This document shows positions 45,401-54,311 of a stretch of 64,000 nucleotides of DNA, in pieces. This DNA comes from Methyloferula stellata AR4. Lineage in GTDB: Bacteria; Pseudomonadota; Alphaproteobacteria; Rhizobiales; Beijerinckiaceae. The translations under genes and the position numbers were made by a program. Position 1 is the stretch's first letter; the number at the start of each line of letters is the position of its first letter. The notes under the pieces were generated by a model. The model saw only the letters and a list, made by a program, of their open reading frames with translations. It was not told the origin of the DNA and searched no databases. The DNA lies in NCBI RefSeq assembly GCF_000385335.1, contig NZ_ARWA01000001.1, forward strand, positions 574,081 to 638,080, written 5' to 3'.

Positions 45401-45512
45401 AGAGCGTGTTCCGATTGGATGGAATCATCCAATCGATAAGGGCACGCTCCGATTCAAAAAGTTAGAGCATTTTCGGGCGCAAAACCGCGCACACTTTTGC
45501 TGAAAATGCTCT
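45401..45512. repeat. Intergenic palindromic elements (family R7-like)
   Basis: Two adjacent hairpins: AGAGCGTG...CACGCTC at about 45401-45450, with GATTGGAT/ATCCAATC inside, and AGAGCATTTTC...GAAAATGCTCT at about 45464-45512. They fill the gap between argH and the lipoprotein gene. Confidence 0.6.
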
Positions 45513-45541
45513 AGAGTGACCTTGGCTTTGGAGTCGATCGC

Positions 45542-45856
45542 TTGAATTTCAGCCTTCTCAAGAACCTAGGTATGGTGCTCTGTATCGCCGCGGCTGCGTT
45601 GGCACTCGCAGGCTGTGGCCGGCGCGGGCCCGTGCAGCCACCGCCGGGCGTCCCCGAAAGCCAAGCCGCGCCCATGATCAACCCAACCACGTCGGGGACT
45701 TTGGACGCCAATAATTCCTTGGCCTCGAAGGAATCAAACAGCCCCATTCCCGATGCGGGGACGCAGCAGCCCGCGACCGGCACGGCGGCCACGCAGCCCG
45801 CCACAACGCCCGCGCCCAAAATTAAAAAACCTTTCCTGCTCGATCCGCTGCTTTAG
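45542..45856 (+). CDS. Small lipoprotein, LptM/YifL-like
   Basis: A 104-residue lipoprotein. The N-terminal signal ends in the lipobox LAGC with the lipidated Cys25, followed by GRRGPVQPPPG, the hallmark of LptM (YifL), and a low-complexity Pro/Thr/Ala-rich tail. LptM helps the outer-membrane LPS translocon LptDE mature in E. coli; the same role here is inference. Translation starts at TTG 45542. It lies between argH and lysA as in many relatives. Confidence 0.8.
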   Translation: MNFSLLKNLGMVLCIAAAALALAGCGRRGPVQPPPGVPESQAAPMINPTTSGTLDANNSLASKESNSPIPDAGTQQPATGTAATQPATTPAPKIKKPFLLDPLL

Positions 45857-45905
45857 GGCAGTGTCACAATGGACGCAGGTAAAGCGTCTCCACGTAGTGC
45901 GCAAA

Positions 45906-46098
45906 CCCTCTCCCCCCAACTCGGGCTTGCCCGAGTTGGGTATTGCTAAAAAGACACAAGTCGGGCAGGCCCGACTTGTACGGGAGAGGGTGGTTGGCAG
46001 AGCCAACCGGGTGAGGGGTTACGACCGTGCAATTTGACAACGATGGTAACCCCTCATCCGTCATGCTGCGCATGCCACCTTCTCCCACAGGGAGAAGG
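45906..46098. repeat. Intergenic palindromic repeats (family R2)
   Basis: CTCGGGCTTGCCCGAG and the later AAGTCGGGCAGGCCCGACTT are hairpins, followed by GGAGAGGGTGG...GGGTGAGGGGTTAC and ACCCCTCATCCG...CTTCTCCCACAGGGAGAAG. It occupies the gap before lysA. Confidence 0.7.
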
Positions 46099-46148
46099 CA
46101 AGCTCCCGCCGGTTGTCCGGTTAAATCGTTTATGAAAATGTTCTAGCC

Positions 46149-47414
46149 ATGCATCATTTTACGATGAAGAACGGCGTGATGCATGCCGAAGACGTCGATC
46201 TCACGCGTCTTGCGGCAGAGGTCGGCACGCCGTTTTATTGTTATTCAGCGGCAACACTCGCGCGCCATTACGATGTCTTCAAGGCGGCCTTCGATCCGCT
46301 TCCGACGCTCGTCTGCTATGCGCTGAAGGCCAATTCCAATCAGGCGGTCTTGAAGATCCTCGCCGAGCGCGGCGCCGGCATGGATGTCGTCTCGGAAGGC
46401 GAATTGCGACGGGCGCGGGCAGCGGGTGTCCCAGGCAGCCGCATCACCTTCTCGGGCGTCGGCAAGACGCTTGGCGAAATGGCCTATGCGCTCGACGAGA
46501 AGATCCTCTGCTTCAACGTCGAGTCGGAGCCAGAGCTTCACGCGCTCTCGGCTCTTGCCGCAAGCCGCGGCCAGATCGCGCCCATCTCATTGCGCGTCAA
46601 TCCCGATGTCGACGCCAAGACCCACGCGAAGATCACCACCGGCAAGGCCGAAAACAAATTCGGCATTCCTTTCGCCCGCGCGTATGCGCTCTATCTCGAG
46701 GCGCAAAAGCTGCCGGGTATCCGCATCGAAGGCATAGATATTCATATAGGCTCGCAGATCACCGATCTCGCGCCTTTCGACGCGGCCTTCGCGCTCGTTG
46801 CCGAATTCGTGCAATCGCTGCGTGCCGCGGGCGTGACCATCAACCATATCGATCTCGGCGGCGGCCTCGGCATTCCCTATAATGCCCAGGAAGATCCCGA
46901 GAGCTATCACCCCGACCGCTATGCCGCGATCGTGAAGCGGCATTTCAACGCTTTCGGCTGCGAGATCATTCTGGAGCCGGGGCGGCTGATCGTCGGCAAT
47001 GCCGGCATTCTCGTGACTTCCGTACTCTATGTGAAACAAGGCGACGCGCGGACCTTCGTCATCGTCGACGCGGCTATGAACGACCTGGTGCGCCCCACGC
47101 TTTACGATGCGCATCACGACATTCTGCCGATCCGCGAGACGGATGCGCCCGAGACGATCGTCGATGTCGTCGGACCGGTATGCGAGACCGGCGATTATCT
47201 CGCGCTCGACCGCAAGATGCCGCTGCCTGAGCCGGGCGCGCTTCTCGCCGTCATGTCGGCCGGCGCTTATGGTGCCGTTCAAGCCGGGACCTATAATTCG
47301 CGGCTTTTGGCGCCGGAAGTTCTGGTTTCCGGCTCGAACTCTGCCGTCGTGCGGCCGCGCGGCACCTATGATGCTTTGATCGGGCTGGACAAAATTCCGG
47401 CTTGGTTGAAGTAG
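46149..47414 (+). CDS. lysA: Diaminopimelate decarboxylase
   Basis: A PLP enzyme of 421 residues that decarboxylates meso-diaminopimelate to lysine. The PLP lysine is in VCYALKANSNQAVL. Other motifs are IDIHIGSQI, INHIDLGGGLGIPY, LEPGRLIVGNAG and GPVCETGDYLA with the active-site cysteine. The start at ATG 46149 gives the usual N-terminus. It is downstream of the lipoprotein gene across a repeat, with the DUF4175 gene next. Confidence 0.97.
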   Translation: MHHFTMKNGVMHAEDVDLTRLAAEVGTPFYCYSAATLARHYDVFKAAFDPLPTLVCYALKANSNQAVLKILAERGAGMDVVSEGELRRARAAGVPGSRITFSGVGKTLGEMAYALDEKILCFNVESEPELHALSALAASRGQIAPISLRVNPDVDAKTHAKITTGKAENKFGIPFARAYALYLEAQKLPGIRIEGIDIHIGSQITDLAPFDAAFALVAEFVQSLRAAGVTINHIDLGGGLGIPYNAQEDPESYHPDRYAAIVKRHFNAFGCEIILEPGRLIVGNAGILVTSVLYVKQGDARTFVIVDAAMNDLVRPTLYDAHHDILPIRETDAPETIVDVVGPVCETGDYLALDRKMPLPEPGALLAVMSAGAYGAVQAGTYNSRLLAPEVLVSGSNSAVVRPRGTYDALIGLDKIPAWLK

Positions 47415-47518
47415 AATAAGGCCGGAATTGGCCACGCCCGGAATGTAATGGATCGCGGCCTTCCCAGATGGGCCTCAGGATCTCATATCATGGCGACCAT
47501 CGCAGGATCGATCGACGC

Positions 47519-50203
47519 GTGACAGGACAAGAGTCTCAAGACACAGGCTTAACGCCCGAGTCCGACCGCAAGTTGAAGCGGCTGGTGATTTACGCCTGGT
47601 CGGCGCTTTTCTTCGAACGGCTCTGGCGCGGGCTCGTCTTTCCTCTCTGCGTGGTCGGGCTTTTCTTAAGTCTCTCCTTTGCCGGGCTTTGGCTCGAAAT
47701 ACCGCATGGCGCCCGTATTGCGCTGGTGCTCGTCTTTGCCGGGCTTTTGGGGTTTTCTCTCCTGCGCTTGCTCCGCGTCGCGCTGCCGTCGCGCAAGGAT
47801 GCGCTCGACCGGATCGATCGCGCCTCGGGCTTCGCGCATCGGCCAGCCTCGGTACTCGACGATAGGCTCGCCAATGCGAGCGACGATCCGGTCACACGGA
47901 CGCTCTGGGCCTTACATAAGCGCCGCGCGGCGCGATTCATCTCGGCGTTGCGCGTGGGCTCTCCCTCGCCCCGCACAGTCGAGATCGACCGCTATGGGCT
48001 TCGCGCCGCCATTCTTGTCGGCTTGATCGCCACAGCCTTTCTGGCCGGGCCGGAAAAATATGCGCGGATCGCCGCGGCTTTCGACTGGCGTGGCACCGGC
48101 ATATCCGGAAGCGGCTACAGGCTCGATGCCTGGATCGATCCGCCAGCCTATACGGGCAAGGCGCCGCTTCTCTTAAATCTTGGCAGCGCCGAAGCGCGGC
48201 AGGCCGATCACCCGCAAGTGATCGAAGCTCCTGTCGGTTCGATCGTCATCGTGCGCTCTTTCGGCGGCGAGACCGCGATCGACACAAAGGGCGCTCTGGC
48301 CGACGCCGCGGCAGCGAAACCCGCTCTGCCTGCGGCCCAGCCGGTCAAACAGGTCGCGCCTGCCCCGGGTGAAAACGAACACCGGTTTCTGCTGAGCGGC
48401 GATGCGGATCTCACTCTGCATCATGCCGGCGCTCTGGCCGGCGCCTTCGAAATCCACGCGATCGCCGACCGGCCGCCGACGATCGCCTTGACCGAAGTCC
48501 CGAAAATCAATGCACGCGGCTCGCTCACGCTCGCCTATCGCCTCGGCGATGATTATGGCGTGACCAGGGCCACGGCCGATTTCGTCAATCCGAAACTGGC
48601 CGACGGCACGGGTTTCACCGGCCGCTCGCTCGCCACCCCGCCGCAAATCAATCTCACGCTGGCGCCCGGCACCGGCGGCCTCGGAGATGCCGAGACGACG
48701 GCCGATCTCTCCGACCATCCCTGGGCCGGATTGCGCGTGACCATGACCCTCACCGCCAAGGACGAAGGCGGCAATGAGGGCAAAAGCGCCCCCGCCGAAA
48801 TCACGCTGCCGCGCAAACCCTTCGCCAATCCTCTGGCGCGCGCGCTCGCCGAACAGAGGCGCGATCTCCTGCTCCAGCCGGACGATAGAGCCGGCGTCGA
48901 GACGGCGCTGAACGCTTTGATGATCGCGCCCGAAGCCTTCGACATGAAGGACTCGGTCTACCTCGGCCTCAAGGTCGCGGCGACCAGGCTCGCGGAGGTG
49001 AAGACCGACGAGGATATCGTCTCGCTCGCCGCTTATCTTTGGGACATGGCGCTTCGCATCGAAAATGGCGATCTTTCCGAAGCCGAACGCGAGATGCGCG
49101 ACGCCGAGCAGAAATTACGCGAAGCGCTGCAGCGCAATGCCTCGCCGGAAGAGATCCGCAAGCTCACCGAAAATCTGCGCGCGGCCATGGATAAATTCGT
49201 TCAGCAGCTCGCCCAGCAGAACCGCGAGCAAGGCAATGACCGCAACGCCGACCGTGGCCAAAGCCAATCGAAGAGCGTCACGCCGAAACAGCTCCAATCC
49301 ATGCTCGATCGCATGCAGGATCTGGCAAAGTCCGGCAATATGGCCGATGCGCAAAAGGCGCTCGATCAATTGCAGAATATTTTGGAAAACTTGAAGACTG
49401 CCAAGCAGCGCAGCACAGATCCGAAGTCGCGCGAGACGGCCCGCGCGCTCAACGATCTCGACCGCATGAGCAAAGAACAGCAGGAGCTGCGCGACGAAAC
49501 CTATCAGCAAGGTCAAAACAACCAGGGCAACCAGCCTCCGCGCAATGGTCAGCGGCGCCAGCAGCAACAGCAACAGTCCGGCCGCAATAGCCCGCAAAAC
49601 CAAGGCGCCCCCGGCCAGCAGGATTCGGAAGACGACGAAGACGCTCAGATGAATCCACAAGGGCAGGACGGCAAGCCCGGACGGCAGGGCCAGCAGAGCA
49701 GCGAGGACTTGCAGAAGCGCCAGCAGGCTTTGCGGCAGAGCCTCGATCAATTGCAAAAGCGCCTGAAGCAGATGGGCCAAGGCGAGCAGGGCCTCGATGA
49801 CGCGCAGGGCGCGATGGAGGACGCCGAAAAGGCGCTCGGCCAAGGCGAGAACGGCCAGGACGATGCCGTCGATGCGCAGGGACGCGCCCTCGACCAGCTG
49901 CGCAAAGGTTCGCAGAAGCTCGCCGAAAAGCTGAAGCAGCAGCAAGGCGAATCCGGAGAAGGCGGGGAGGGCGAGGAGGGTTCGTCTGAGCAATCCGAAG
50001 GATCGGGCGATACGGATCCGCTCGGCCGGCCGCGCGCAAGCGCCAACCATAATCCGGGCTCCAATACGCCTTTCGATCCTTTGGGGACACCCGCGGTGCA
50101 GCGTGCGCAGCGCGTACTCGAAGAATTGCGGCGCAGGCTCAGCGACCCGAGCCGCCCGCATGACGAGATGGACTATCTCGAACGGCTGTTGCGGCGGTAT
50201 TGA
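47519..50203 (+). CDS. DUF4175 (TIGR02302) membrane protein with long glutamine-rich segment
   Basis: An 894-residue protein (from GTG 47519, with AGGA eleven bases upstream; ATG 47468 gives 17 more residues). Two membrane helices lie near residues 35-65 and one near 165-185, followed by a periplasmic region and a long coiled and Gln/Asn/Gly-rich segment (about 510-840) with runs such as QRRQQQQQQSG, QGQDGKPGRQGQQ and GEGGEGEEG. The C-terminus VLEELRRRLSDPSRP with LERLLRRY is conserved. The family is widespread in alphaproteobacteria; function is not established. Confidence 0.85.
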   Translation: MTGQESQDTGLTPESDRKLKRLVIYAWSALFFERLWRGLVFPLCVVGLFLSLSFAGLWLEIPHGARIALVLVFAGLLGFSLLRLLRVALPSRKDALDRIDRASGFAHRPASVLDDRLANASDDPVTRTLWALHKRRAARFISALRVGSPSPRTVEIDRYGLRAAILVGLIATAFLAGPEKYARIAAAFDWRGTGISGSGYRLDAWIDPPAYTGKAPLLLNLGSAEARQADHPQVIEAPVGSIVIVRSFGGETAIDTKGALADAAAAKPALPAAQPVKQVAPAPGENEHRFLLSGDADLTLHHAGALAGAFEIHAIADRPPTIALTEVPKINARGSLTLAYRLGDDYGVTRATADFVNPKLADGTGFTGRSLATPPQINLTLAPGTGGLGDAETTADLSDHPWAGLRVTMTLTAKDEGGNEGKSAPAEITLPRKPFANPLARALAEQRRDLLLQPDDRAGVETALNALMIAPEAFDMKDSVYLGLKVAATRLAEVKTDEDIVSLAAYLWDMALRIENGDLSEAEREMRDAEQKLREALQRNASPEEIRKLTENLRAAMDKFVQQLAQQNREQGNDRNADRGQSQSKSVTPKQLQSMLDRMQDLAKSGNMADAQKALDQLQNILENLKTAKQRSTDPKSRETARALNDLDRMSKEQQELRDETYQQGQNNQGNQPPRNGQRRQQQQQQSGRNSPQNQGAPGQQDSEDDEDAQMNPQGQDGKPGRQGQQSSEDLQKRQQALRQSLDQLQKRLKQMGQGEQGLDDAQGAMEDAEKALGQGENGQDDAVDAQGRALDQLRKGSQKLAEKLKQQQGESGEGGEGEEGSSEQSEGSGDTDPLGRPRASANHNPGSNTPFDPLGTPAVQRAQRVLEELRRRLSDPSRPHDEMDYLERLLRRY

Positions 50204-50250
50204 GCATCATCCTGAAAAATCGGGAGGACTTTCCGCGAGGGGTGATGCAC
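50203..50250. repeat. Palindromic element after the DUF4175 gene (family R7-like)
   Basis: GCATCATCCTGAAAAATCGG and GGGGTGATGC form an imperfect hairpin directly at the stop codon. Confidence 0.4.
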
Positions 50251-50400
50251 CGCAATAAAGGCTGAGGGCATCGTCCGAAAGATCAGCTCGACATTTCGGG
50301 CCCGGTCTTTTTGTGTAAGCGCTGGAGCGTCCCAAAACAGTTCCCACTTCCGGGTTCTATGCTCTAGACTGCGTTTCCCGCTCATCACAGGCACGACCTC

Positions 50401-50589
50401 ATGCATATTTCCGGCAATTTCATCGTCGGCGTCGCGGTCTCCGTCGTGGCGCTCGTTCTCTTTGCCGGCCTCATCAACATGATGCGCGGCGGCAGCCCGG
50501 ATCTGTCGCAAAAACTGATGCGCTGGCGCGTCGGCCTGCAATTCGTCGCCGTCATCATCATCATGTGCGTGCTCTGGTTCCGGGGCTAG
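50401..50589 (+). CDS. HIG1-type twin transmembrane protein
   Basis: A 62-residue protein with two membrane helices (about residues 6-27 and 43-60) around a conserved loop MMRGGSPDLSQKLMRWRVG. This matches the HIG1 / twin-transmembrane family, members of which bind respiratory complexes in mitochondria and alphaproteobacteria. In many Hyphomicrobiales it precedes a cob(I)alamin adenosyltransferase gene and etfBA, as here. A functional link to electron transfer is inference. Confidence 0.88.
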   Translation: MHISGNFIVGVAVSVVALVLFAGLINMMRGGSPDLSQKLMRWRVGLQFVAVIIIMCVLWFRG

Positions 50590-50615
50590 AATATCACTTC
50601 GGTCCGCGAGCAGGG

Positions 50616-50741
50616 TAACCCTCTCCCAAAGGGAGAGGGTGGCACCGAAAGGCGCCGGGTGAGGGGTTACGGCCTCATCCGAATAGGTGGTAACCCCTCA
50701 TCTGGCTTGCCCGCAAGCCACCTTCTCCCTCTGGGAGAAGG
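50616..50741. repeat. Intergenic palindromic repeat (family R2)
   Basis: TAACCCTCTCCCAAAGGGAG at the left, GGGTGAGGGGTTACGG and GGTAACCCCTCATCTGG in the centre and CACCTTCTCCCTCTGGGAG at the right. With the R4 repeat it fills the 355-base gap; no gene is seen. Confidence 0.7.
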
Positions 50742-50831
50742 AAACGCGCTCAATCTTCGAGCATCAAATCGCACCCGCTCACGAGTCCATAACCTACAGA
50801 GCGGCGGACGGTCAGATAAATCGCAAAACGC

Positions 50832-50910
50832 CGTCATGCGCGGACTTGATCCGCGCATCCAAGCACAACAGCTTAGCGCCTGGATGGCCGGGTCAAGCCC
50901 GGCCATGACG
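50832..50910. repeat. Intergenic palindromic repeat (family R4)
   Basis: GTCATGCGCGGACTTGATCC at the left and CGGGTCAAGCCCGGCCATGA at the right end, with CGCGCATCCAAGCAC between. Related to 20980-21086. Confidence 0.65.
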
Positions 50911-50944
50911 CAGTTGAAAACCTGTTGCCTAAGGTGGAAGCCCC

Positions 50945-51532
50945 ATGGTCGTTTTGTCGAAAATCTATACACGCAGCGGCGATGATGGCACGACCGCTCT
51001 CGCCAGCGGCGAGCGACGGCCGAAGGACGATCTACGCATCGAGGCCTATGGCACCGTCGATGAGGCCAATAGCGCCATAGGTCTCGCGAGGCTCTCGACC
51101 GCAGATCTGGCGGAACATGCCAAAATCGACGCCATGTTGCTGCGCATCCAAAACGACATGTTCGATCTCGGCGCCGACCTCTCGACTCCCGAGACCCCGA
51201 TGACACCGCACCACGAGCCCTTGCGGATCTTGGCGTCGCAAGTCATCCGCCTCGAACAGGAGATCGACGAGCTGAACGCGGAATTGACGCCGCTGCGCTC
51301 CTTCGTTCTGCCGGGCGGAAGTCCGGCCGCCGCGGCACTGCATCTTGCGCGCACCATCACGCGGCGCGCCGAACGTCTTACGGTCGCACTCTCCGCCACG
51401 CCCGGCGAGGTCGTCAGCCCGGCGGCGCTTCAATATTTGAACCGCCTGTCGGATTTTCTCTTCGTTGCGGCGCGCTACAGCAATCGCAAGGGCGAAGCCG
51501 ACATTCTCTGGGTCCCCGGCGCGCATCGCTGA
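50945..51532 (+). CDS. Cob(I)yrinic acid a,c-diamide adenosyltransferase, PduO type
   Basis: A 195-residue trimeric adenosyltransferase that attaches the 5'-deoxyadenosyl group to cobalamin. The ATP-binding start KIYTRSGDDGTTALASGERR and AYGTVDEANSAIGLAR are diagnostic, as is the C-terminal LNRLSDFLFVAARYSNRKG. It follows the HIG1-type gene across a repeat-filled gap. Adenosylcobalamin is needed by mutases, consistent with the ETF and 3-hydroxybutyryl-CoA dehydrogenase genes further on. Confidence 0.95.
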   Translation: MVVLSKIYTRSGDDGTTALASGERRPKDDLRIEAYGTVDEANSAIGLARLSTADLAEHAKIDAMLLRIQNDMFDLGADLSTPETPMTPHHEPLRILASQVIRLEQEIDELNAELTPLRSFVLPGGSPAAAALHLARTITRRAERLTVALSATPGEVVSPAALQYLNRLSDFLFVAARYSNRKGEADILWVPGAHR

Positions 51533-51575
51533 CGGCGCACGGTGTTGTCTTGCCGATTGAGGCGCGTTTCCCGTC

Positions 51576-51608
51576 TTGACATAGGCTCGATAAGTTATGT
51601 TATATCAT
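51576..51608 (+). promoter_or_regulatory. Sigma-70-like promoter with an AT-rich palindrome over the -10 (Zur-like operator candidate)
   Basis: TTGACA (51576-51581) and GTTATA (51599-51604) are 17 bases apart. The near-perfect palindrome ATGTTATATCAT (51597-51608, arms differ at one pair) covers the -10 element. It differs by one base from ATGTTATAACAT, a sequence like those bound by zinc-responsive Zur in alphaproteobacteria. Assignment to Zur is inference; the promoter-operator arrangement is seen directly. It precedes the ferredoxin gene by about 70 bases. Confidence 0.55.
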
Positions 51609-51677
51609 TTCTAACAACTGAAGGTGATCCGCACGCCGCCTTCGGTTTTTGCGTGAAATCAAAAGACAGGACCAACC

Positions 51678-51980
51678 ATGCCGACCGTAACCATCAAGCC
51701 TTCCGGCAAGACCCAAACCGTCGAATCCGGAGCCAGCATTTTGGATGCTATTCTGGCCGCAGGCGAACCGATGGAAGTGAAATGCGACAGGGACGCGAAA
51801 TGCGAGTCCTGCCATATCTTCGTTCTCGAAGGCAGAAAGAGCCTCGCGAAAATGGGCCGGCCGGAAAGCGAAAAGCTTGATTCGATCATCGGCGTCGGCT
51901 CGAAATCGCGCCTCGCCTGCCAATGCATCCTAGGCACCGAGGATGTGACCATCGAATTGCTGGGCGCCCTGTCCGGCTGA
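51678..51980 (+). CDS. Adrenodoxin-like [2Fe-2S] ferredoxin
   Basis: A 100-residue electron carrier. Cysteines are at 36, 42, 45 (VKCDRDAKCESCHIFV) and 81/83 (RLACQCIL), fitting the C-x5-C-x2-C-x~36-C ligand spacing of adrenodoxin- and putidaredoxin-type ferredoxins. Start at ATG 51678 with AGGA six bases upstream. The next gene, 69 bases downstream, encodes an FAD/NAD(P) oxidoreductase that may be its reductase or partner. A promoter overlapped by a palindrome lies upstream, suggesting regulated expression. Confidence 0.93.
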   Translation: MPTVTIKPSGKTQTVESGASILDAILAAGEPMEVKCDRDAKCESCHIFVLEGRKSLAKMGRPESEKLDSIIGVGSKSRLACQCILGTEDVTIELLGALSG

Positions 51981-52049
51981 GGCCGGAGGCGCTTTCCCTC
52001 GAAGAACGATATCCGCACGGCAAGCCATCTCCAGCGGCAGGACCAAACG

Positions 52050-53189
52050 TTGAGCAGATCCTCTTCTTCCCTGCCGCCGCAGGCTCGCGTGACCGTCGCC
52101 ATCATCGGCGCCGGTCCCGCCGGTATCGGAATGGCGCGGGTTCTGCGCGATCTCGCCATTCCGCATGTCAGGATTTTCGAGCGCAAATCGATCGGGGCGT
52201 CGTTTAAGCTCTGGCCGGGGACCACGCATTTCATCACGCCATCGTTTCCGAGCAATGCCTTCGGTCTCACCGATCTCAATGCGGTGAGCTTCGACAGTTC
52301 GCCTGCGCATGTGCTGCGGCGCGAGCATATGACCGGAGCCGAATATGCCATCTATCTCGAAGAAGCGGTCGATGCGTTTGGCCTCGATGTTACGACCGGC
52401 ATCGACATTTTCGGTCTCGACCCGGACGGCTCCGACATTGTGCTTCATACGAGCCGAGGCGAGGTCCGCACCCGTTTCGTGATCTGGGCCGCCGGCCAGT
52501 TTCAATATCCGAATATGGCACTGCCCGGATCGGAGCATGGCATTCATTCGAGCCAGATCCGGCTCTGGTCCGACTATCCCGGCGGCGAAGCCATCGTCGT
52601 CGGAGGCTATGAGAGCGGCATCGATGCCGCGATCGGCCTTGCGGCAGCTGGCAAGAGCGTGACCTTGCTCAGCCGTTCGGCGCCCTGGGAAAGCGAGGAC
52701 GGCGATCCAGGGATCGCCCTCTCGCCCCTGACCTGCCAGCGTTTGAACATGGCGCTTCAGCAAAAGCGGCCGATCAAGCTCGTCGGCGATGCCGATATCG
52801 TCCGCATCGAGCGGCACGGCGAACAAGTCGCGCTCCGCACGGCCGACGGCCGGGTCTGGACGACGCAGTCCTTTCCGGTGCTCGCGACAGGCTTTACAGG
52901 CAGCACGAGCCTCATCGGCCATTGGCTCGAAAGAGATGGCGAAGGCCACGCAGCTCTCACCGGCCATGACGAATCGACGATCCTGTCCGGCCTGTTTCTG
53001 GTCGGGCCGGAGGTCTGCCATCAAGGCCATCCGCTCAGTTTCATCTATGAATTCCGCCAGCGTTTCGCAGCCGTCGGCCACGCCATCGCCGAACGTTTAG
53101 GCATCGATACGGCGCCGCTCGACGCCTATCGCGCCCGCAACATGTTTTTGGACGAAGCCGATTGCTGCGCGCATGAAAGCGCCTGCTGA
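52050..53189 (+). CDS. FAD/NAD(P)-dependent oxidoreductase with cysteine-rich C-terminal tail
   Basis: A 379-residue flavoprotein of the NAD(P)-binding / flavin monooxygenase-like superfamily. A first dinucleotide fold starts VAIIGAGPAGIGMARVL (GxGxxG at 20-25), a second contains IVVGGYESGIDAAIGLA near residue 190, and LATGFTGSTSLIG lies near 290. The last residues read DEADCCAHESAC: Cys372, Cys373, His375 and Cys379 could bind a metal or act in thiol chemistry, which is unusual for the family. Translation starts at TTG 52050 (CAGGA nine bases upstream). It is probably co-transcribed with the ferredoxin gene. Substrate unknown. Confidence 0.82.
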   Translation: MSRSSSSLPPQARVTVAIIGAGPAGIGMARVLRDLAIPHVRIFERKSIGASFKLWPGTTHFITPSFPSNAFGLTDLNAVSFDSSPAHVLRREHMTGAEYAIYLEEAVDAFGLDVTTGIDIFGLDPDGSDIVLHTSRGEVRTRFVIWAAGQFQYPNMALPGSEHGIHSSQIRLWSDYPGGEAIVVGGYESGIDAAIGLAAAGKSVTLLSRSAPWESEDGDPGIALSPLTCQRLNMALQQKRPIKLVGDADIVRIERHGEQVALRTADGRVWTTQSFPVLATGFTGSTSLIGHWLERDGEGHAALTGHDESTILSGLFLVGPEVCHQGHPLSFIYEFRQRFAAVGHAIAERLGIDTAPLDAYRARNMFLDEADCCAHESAC

Positions 53190-53203
53190 ATACCGATAAG
53201 ACG

Positions 53204-53320
53204 CCCTCGTCCTTCGAGACGGCCGCTACGCGGCCTCCTCAGGATGAGGGCTTTGAAAGCGCGCAGACCGAAGCCTTCATCCTGAGGAGCCGTTGAAAAC
53301 GGAGTCTCGAAGGACGAGGA
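53204..53320. repeat. Two copies of palindromic intergenic repeat (family R1)
   Basis: CCCTCGTCCTTCGAGACGGC...CTCCTCAGGATGAGGG at 53204-53250 and the inverted CATCCTGAGGAGCC...GTCTCGAAGGACGAGG at 53277-53320. Same family as 3951-4078. The rest of the 372-base gap before etfB shows no gene. Confidence 0.75.
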
Positions 53321-53561
53321 CGACTTTTCTCGGCAAAGCCGATGCACGCGCCCAGCGCCGCCGTCCGGCTTTTGCGCCGCGTTGACTCGCAGGGCCCCCG
53401 AGACTACCAAGCGCGGCAGCCCATTGCGCTGCAACCGAAGCTTTCAAGCGAGATCTGAAACCGCCCCGGTTTTTGCTGTGAAACCCAATCAAAACATGTG
53501 GGAAGAGCGCTTTTCAGACCGTCTGAAAAGCTAGAAGAGCTCTCGCCACCTGGAGCCCGCC

Positions 53562-54311
53562 ATGAAGATCCTGGTCCCCGTCAAAAGGGTGGTCGATTAC
53601 AACGTCAAGATCAGGGTGAAGCCGGACGGGTCGGGCGTCGATCTCGCCAATGTCAAAATGTCGATCAATCCTTTCGACGAGATCGCGGTCGAGGAAGCCG
53701 TCCGGCTGCGCACCAAAGGCGCGGCCACCGAAGTCGTGCTCGTCTCGATCGGTCCGGCGCAGGCCGCGGACACGCTGCGGCACGGCCTGTCGCTCAGCGC
53801 CGACCGCGCCATTCTCGTCAAGACCGACGCCCCCGTGGAGCCCTTGGCCGTCGCCAAGATCCTGAAGGCCGTCGCGGAGGCCGAGCAACCGGGCCTCATC
53901 ATTCTCGGCAAGCAGGCGATCGACGACGATTGCAATCAGACCGGACAGATGCTCGCCGCTTTGCTCGGCTGGGGGCAGGCGACATTCGCCTCGAAAGTCG
54001 TGGTCGAGGGCGGCAGCGTCGATGTCACGCGTGAGGTCGACGGCGGCTTGCAGACCCTCTCCCTCAAGCTGCCGGCGATCGTTACGACGGATTTGCGCCT
54101 CAACGAGCCGCGCTATCCGTCGCTGCCGAACATCATGAAGGCGCGCAAAGCGACGATCGAGGAAAAGACGCCCGCCGATCTCGGCGTCGATATCACGCCG
54201 CGCCTGACGATCTTGAAGACCGTAGAGCCGCCGGGCCGCAAGGCCGGTGTCAAGCTCGCCTCCGTGGCCGAGCTTGTCGACCGTCTCAAAAATGAAGCCG
54301 GAGTGCTTTAG
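53562..54311 (+). CDS. etfB: Electron transfer flavoprotein subunit beta
   Basis: A 249-residue AMP-binding subunit of ETF, which carries electrons from acyl-CoA and other flavin dehydrogenases to ETF-ubiquinone oxidoreductase. It starts [20 protein letters not shown], with [18 protein letters not shown]-like [12 protein letters not shown] and the beta-subunit signature region [20 protein letters not shown]. The stop is directly followed by the ATG of etfA. Confidence 0.96.
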   Translation: MKILVPVKRVVDYNVKIRVKPDGSGVDLANVKMSINPFDEIAVEEAVRLRTKGAATEVVLVSIGPAQAADTLRHGLSLSADRAILVKTDAPVEPLAVAKILKAVAEAEQPGLIILGKQAIDDDCNQTGQMLAALLGWGQATFASKVVVEGGSVDVTREVDGGLQTLSLKLPAIVTTDLRLNEPRYPSLPNIMKARKATIEEKTPADLGVDITPRLTILKTVEPPGRKAGVKLASVAELVDRLKNEAGVL

